Of a DNA stretch of 64,000 nt, positions 59,501-64,000 are shown in pieces. Position numbers and translations under genes: made by a program. Source of the stretch: Anthopleura xanthogrammica (taxonomy: Eukaryota; Cnidaria; Anthozoa; Actiniaria; Actiniidae); assembly GCA_964019055.1 (NCBI GenBank), contig OZ025216.1:9379914-9443913 (forward strand), read 5' to 3'. Position 1 is the stretch's first letter; the number at the start of each line of letters is the position of its first letter. The notes below the pieces were generated by a model, which was not told the DNA's origin, searched no databases, and saw only the letters and a program-made list of their open reading frames with translations.

Positions 59501-62500
59501 TTTAAAGAAACCACATTTGGTAGTTTTCTGTCGCGCAACACTATGCAAGTCTCTGTTGTAGCTGCTGCTTTTTTAGCGCAACTCCCTTTCCCCTAAGTAC
59601 TTAGTGCGATTCTTTTAGCGACTTTAAAGAAACCTTGGGCAAGTGAAAATACAAAGCTCTGGGACTAGTCTTCCTTATGATCGGGAAAATTGCATGGTCA
59701 TTTGCGGGCACGCAACGCATTTTTTTACATAAGTTTTTAAAGATACTTCACTTACAAACGCACCTCATAATGCTTAAATTTTTTTTCATTTTTGTTTTCA
59801 GCGTCCCATTGATGAATTTGATTATGCAGTAACCAATATTGCTACTGATCTCAGAGACGGTTTAAGACTCACGTAAGTCAATAAAATATGTACTGCTCTT
59901 CCATAAAGAGCAAGCGTAGCTCAGTTGATTAGTGCGCAGCCTTCGAAGCTAGTAGTCCACGATTCGATCCTCAGGATTTCCACGTCTGAACACTCTTAAA
60001 ACAGAGCACTGATGAAGAGAGGGGGTGAAGTGCGCACTGTCTGCTTCCTGGGATACCAGCCATGTAGCTAAAGGAACTTCTGACGTTGAATATAGTAACG
60101 TTACTTTATTTATATTCTTGTTGTCACTATTATCTGATCTTAAAGTACAGTATATAAATTGATTTTAACGTTCGCCGTATCTTCATAGGCGTGTTGTGGA
60201 GCTTTTAACACACAATTGGCAGCTTACGCAAAGCCTTCGAGTTCCCGCCATATCTAGACTACAGGTATGGTTGTTTGGTTGTTATCGTTTGGTTGAAAGA
60301 TATATTCAATTTTTATGAATCCCGTTCTGAAAACTTTATATGTTTTTTTTTTTAGAAAATCCATAACGTTGAAGTTTTCATGAAGGCGCTGAGGGACCGC
60401 ATTGTCCCTGTAGGAGAAGGAACAGGTAATAGATGAATGAATGGATGGATGGTATGAGTGGATGTATGAGATTGGATGGGATGGACGAACAGATGGGTGC
60501 GTGGATGAATGGTTGGTTGGTTGGATAGATAATATGTACTTATTGACTGAGTGGGAGGTCCGAACGGGAAAATATTTGGCTCGAGGTCCTGAAGTACGGA
60601 ACGAGCGCAGCGAGTTCCGTGCCAAGGACCGAGAGCCAAATATTTTCCCGTTCGGACCGACCTTAACTCAGTCAATAAGCATTTTATCATATGACCACAT
60701 ATAAAAAATCGATTTCAAAGCGTTTTTAATAAATGCGAATCAAAATGCGTAGTTTTTACATGATTGACGGCAGCGAGTCCGAACGGCGAGTCCGAACGGG
60801 AAATTATTACACTTTTCGGAAAAGCGTACTTTTTTTGCTGACGACATTTTCCCCAAAGGTTTTTTTTAGAATCACGCGTACAGTGAAATACGGTCATATG
60901 ATAAATGGATGTATGCAATTGGAACGATCAGGATTTATGGATGGGACGGATGGATGGATAGAAAGGATGAACAGTTTGCGGATGGTTGGTTTGTTGGATA
61001 GATAAATGGATGAAATGAATGGTGGATGGATGGGATTGTAAGGATGGATGGATGAGTGTAATGAATGGATAATCAATCATCTTCACTATTAATTTATTCT
61101 TTCATCCCTGAGCAGATAGTGGTATCAACCCACGTCACATTGTTGATGGACACAGAGAGAAAACACTTCAGCTACTTTGGCTCATTATTTTCAACTTCCA
61201 GGTAAAAATAGTCCTTGAAATAAAACTACATTTTTGAAAAATTATAATGGCAAATGCCAGAATTGCAATGAAGAAAATAATGATGTTTTTTAAAGATATA
61301 AAATTCCGAGCTCCTGGGGGGATTTCAACCTACGACCTTCAGCCGATACTCTAACTCATTGAGCAACTCATGTTGAAAATGTTACCAATTTTATTCGTTT
61401 TTATTATCTCTAGGTGAACATTCTGCTGAACGAGAAGCAGCTTCAAGAAGAGATTTCTTTTTTAGAGCACAACCAGGATCTCCAGAACCGTCTGGAGACG
61501 ATGACAGTTGATGGATCTAAAATACTTGGGCTGCCTCGAAGCAAACGGGAATCCCTCGAGAACAATGTCTACTTCAGGTCACCTCGTCTTAGTCTCCTAT
61601 TGAAATGGTGCAGAAATGTTTGCAAGTTGTATGGGATGAAGGTACGTAGATAAGAATAATAGGGAGATTTAGATTTGGCTACAGAGGACGCAACGAGTTT
61701 GTATTGGAAGATTTTTAGTGACAAAATCTCATAGTCGTACTCGAACTCGTACTCGTAGTGAAATCTAAGTCCCCTAACATCTTGTAAGCGGCCACGTTGT
61801 GATCAACGGAATGAATATATCCCACCGATCGTATTGGTTGATGTTTATTGTGGTCAGCCAATCACAGCTTGGCTTGGCCGGGGGCCTCTAACTTCTGAAT
61901 ATTTTAGTGAAGACTCTGGTATTGAAAACGCCGTAATTTAGTCCAGCAGGACTTTTAACTTGCGAAATATTTGCACAGGAAAAACAAAAATGATGGAAAA
62001 ACATCTCATAGTATTCGGATATTTTCCTTAAATTTTTGCAACTGAAAAAATACACTTTACTTTAGCTCCTGGCGCAGAATATCGGTCAATTAACTTTTCA
62101 TTATTTTTTTTCAATTCCTCTTCCCAGATTGAAAACTTTACCGTTTCCTTCTCCGATGGTCGAGCCTTGTGTTACCTACTACACTATTACCACCCTAACT
62201 TACTCCCCCTGGACTTGATTAGACAAGAGACTACTTTGACTAGAAATCCGGGGGTACACGACAACAGTGATAGTGAAGAAGAGGAGGGTATCATTACTGA
62301 TTCGTGGGTCGGTAGCTACAGCCCAGGTGAGTTAAGGGATGTACGCTTAGAAAATAAAGGGTTTGAGGAGGAAAAATACGGTACTGCCTTAGAGCACGTA
62401 CACGGTACGACATGCCGTAACATTGAAATGGCTTCCGATTGTCTTCTAGTAATTCATCCAATCACAACGCGTAGTTACGACTACTACGACTACTGTAATT

Positions 62501-64000
62501 TTTTTCGTTTGTTATTAAAAAAGAAAAAAATTAAGTGTGTACAGTGGTGTTAGAATTTCGCGGAAAATTAAGATTTTGTGTTAACTTTGTTATCTTAGGT
62601 TCTGGAAGAAACACCGAGATTGAAAAACTAAAGGAAAATGAAAAACAAAACTTCAAACTTCTTGCTGAAAAGGTAATGATATGCTCCAAAAGGATCGCTT
62701 GCTTTATTCCCATTAAATAGCTGTAATTGTCTCATTTGCATCTCATCTGCATGCATCCATAATAACTGCTATTAGAACTACTTTCCGCTATTTGAATAGA
62801 GCGCTTTTCAAGAACTTCAAGATCTCTAGGTTTTTGGCTTCCGTCGGTTCTAAAAATTTCTAACGATACTGGTTACAATTGAAGTAAACTTTCTAACAAA
62901 ATTTCAATAGAAAGCCCAAGTAAACGCAAAGCATGTCATGTAACATAAGCTCACTTACCAAATAAAGATTGTTTACACGTTCTAGATAGAAATATAATTT
63001 ACAATATGCAACAATCTTTAACTTCTGCAGGTTCAAGCTCTTGGAGGTATTCCACTGATGGCCAAATTCGCAGACATGTCAAACACGATTCCTGACGAAA
63101 AGGTAGGAAAACATAATTGGATCGTTTATTTGTTTGTTATATTTTATATAATATTTTTTTATTTCAATTCTTGTGTTCCATTCTCGGCATTTCATCAGGT
63201 AGTTATTACGTATACGTCGTACCTCTGTGCTCGGTTGTTGGACCTCCGTGAAGAGACACGAGCAGCGCGGACGATTCAAGTGGCTTGGAAGAAATATTTG
63301 CTGAGAAAAGAGTTAAAGAGAAGAAGGGTGTTGAGTAATGCTGTAGCTGTGGTTCAGGTAAGAATAGTGTGTTGCTCAATGTTTTCGTATTCCTCCCCTC
63401 CATCCCTCCCTTCCTTTTTTTTAAATTAAAATATTTTATTTTTTTAATTTTTTCTAAAAAAAAGTGTTAGAAAATATCTGCCTTCCTTGCTTGCTTCCTT
63501 CCTAACTTCCTTCTACCTCCTAATCCCAGCTCTTTACCATCCTATTTCTCATTCCTTTTTTCCCTTTCTTAGCTTAATTAGATGTATAATCCTTTTCCCC
63601 AGGCATGTGCCAAGGGTGCAATAGTTCGTCGCAGATTCATCAAACTCAAGAAAGCAGCCGTCATTATCCAGTCCACCTATCGAGGATACTCAACTCGCCA
63701 TCAAATACATCTCCAACACAAAGCTGCAAGAACAATCCAAGCAAAGTTCAGAGCCACAAGAAACATGTGTCGCGAAAGAGCAGATTTCATTCGCTATCGA
63801 AATGCAGTTGTATCCATGCAAGCGTTGATACGAGTACAAAAATGTAAGAAAATGGCAAAGAAGATACGAGCTTCTGTTAAGATACAAGCCATGTGGAGAT
63901 GTCACAAGGACAGAGCACGCTATCTTCAAATCAGGAAGGCCACCATCGTTTGCCAGAAGTTATCAAAGGGGGCACGGCAGAAAAAGAGCTACTTACGATT
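53538..64000 (+). CDS. ASPM: ASPM (abnormal spindle) N-terminal part, runs off the right edge
   Basis: Eighteen exons: 53538-54077, 54398-55190, 55640-55816, 56219-56296, 56463-56708, 57443-57510, 57841-58113, 58650-58754, 59802-59872, 60189-60264, 60356-60425, 61116-61201, 61414-61641, 62128-62326, 62599-62672, 63031-63102, 63199-63357 and 63603 to the edge. The frame is continuous for about 1237 residues. Residues 75-180 are an ASH (ASPM-SPD2-Hydin) domain ([15 protein letters not shown]). Exon 2 is Lys/Glu-rich and disordered. [20 protein letters not shown] and [10 protein letters not shown] are family signatures. The first calponin-homology domain spans about 726-861, the second about 915-1070 ([16 protein letters not shown]) with an acidic loop, and IQ motifs start near 1075 ([22 protein letters not shown]). 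ASPM binds spindle-pole microtubule minus ends with calmodulin. The start is the first ATG before conserved sequence. Confidence 0.95.
55838..55991. mobile_element. MITE in ASPM intron 3
   Basis: catgtcagggctcaaaataa on the left and ttattttgagccctgcatg on the right form TIRs of about 25 bp. Internal ccggtcaa blocks also pair. About 154 bp, non-coding. Confidence 0.8.
56900..57335 (+). mobile_element. tRNA-derived SINE (first family) with (TTTA)n tail
   Basis: tctcacctcttggttcttgg, then gttccaatcctggactc (B-box region), gtgagtagagttggttaggt, gattttccttcttccac and ggaatgcagtggaggaagag with gccactctgtggattcc, ending in a long TTTA tail (57297-57330). It is in ASPM intron 5. A stretch near 57100-57200 interrupts the body. 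Confidence 0.75.
57630..57730. repeat. Degenerate (GAAT)n stretch
   Basis: GAATGAAT-type repeats in the ASPM intron before the exon at 57841. Simple sequence. Confidence 0.75.
58322..58530. mobile_element. MITE in ASPM intron 7
   Basis: tttacacttgcgatttttgc on the left and gcaaaaatcgctagtgtaaa on the right are inverted repeats, continuing inward with gcggcgattttgg. About 200 bp. Confidence 0.75.
59905..60115 (+). mobile_element. tRNA-derived SINE (second family)
   Basis: The head agcgtagctcagttgattag with B box acgattcgatcctcagg is followed by cacgtctgaacactcttaaa, gaagagagggggtgaagtgc and tatagtaacgttacttta. Shorter inside than the copy at 22590-22900. It is in ASPM intron 9. Confidence 0.8.
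60426..61080. repeat. TGGATGGA-type minisatellite split by a palindromic insert
   Basis: GGATGGAT-rich DNA at 60426-60530 and again at 60900-61075 is interrupted by non-satellite sequence containing a palindrome (60541-60677). It fills most of ASPM intron 11. Confidence 0.8.
60541..60677. mobile_element. Palindromic element inside ASPM intron satellite
   Basis: tccgaacgggaaaatatttg with ggctc pairs with its complement before ggaccgaccttaactcagtc. The outer gactgag and ctcagtc also pair. The loop contains gagcgcagcgag. Related fragments (gtccgaacgg) recur at 60777-60805. Confidence 0.78.
63405..63600. repeat. Pyrimidine-rich simple sequence in last visible ASPM intron
   Basis: T-rich and CTTC-rich sequence with no coding potential precedes the acceptor at 63601-63602. 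It may act partly as an extended polypyrimidine tract. Confidence 0.5.

Overview
This is an intron-rich, AT-rich animal nuclear genome segment crowded with short transposon-derived repeats. The gene content (LRRK-type Roco kinase, UAP56/DDX39 helicase, ASPM, a cluster of secreted Sushi-CUB-SRCR proteins) is metazoan. The lineage-specific secreted SRCR/CUB genes, compact introns and many foldback MITEs suggest a marine invertebrate, most likely an anthozoan such as a stony coral. That placement is an inference: no species-diagnostic marker is visible.

Layout. (1) 1-5858, plus strand: the 3' five exons of an LRRK-like protein (Roc, COR, kinase, beta-propeller), with a Thr/Ser/Pro-rich insert inside COR. 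(2) 6913-36798, minus strand: six related genes, here called A to F from left to right. The full design is signal peptide, two Sushi modules, CUB, and two SRCR domains in the last exon, with every intron in phase 1. A, B and F look intact. C has an in-frame TAG. E has a frameshifting deletion in CUB. D has lost its CUB and SRCR exons. (3) 38849-44351, minus strand: a complete eight-exon DDX39/UAP56 gene. A 5'-truncated copy of its last four exons lies at 23371-25385. (4) 46569-50255, plus strand: a four-exon PLP-dependent class V aminotransferase-like enzyme. (5) 53538 to the right edge, plus strand: the first 18 exons of ASPM (ASH domain, two calponin-homology domains, start of the IQ repeats).

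The main structural event is a direct tandem duplication: 9441-25918 and 25919-41218 are two copies of one segment (genes A 5' part, B, C and the DDX39 3' end; then D, E, F and DDX39). The join at about 25918-25920 puts the DDX39 fragment directly downstream of the truncated gene D on the same strand, which could give a chimeric transcript. The copies differ by MITE insertions, satellite length and inactivating mutations. They could be a true recent duplication or two haplotypes joined by the assembler.

Genes A-F probably encode secreted binding proteins, plausibly for microbial recognition or mucus/matrix; this is inferred from domains only. LRRK, DDX39 and ASPM are conserved cellular genes (signalling GTPase/kinase, mRNA export and splicing, spindle pole). 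I found no free-standing rRNA, tRNA or CRISPR locus; the tRNA-like sequences are SINE heads.
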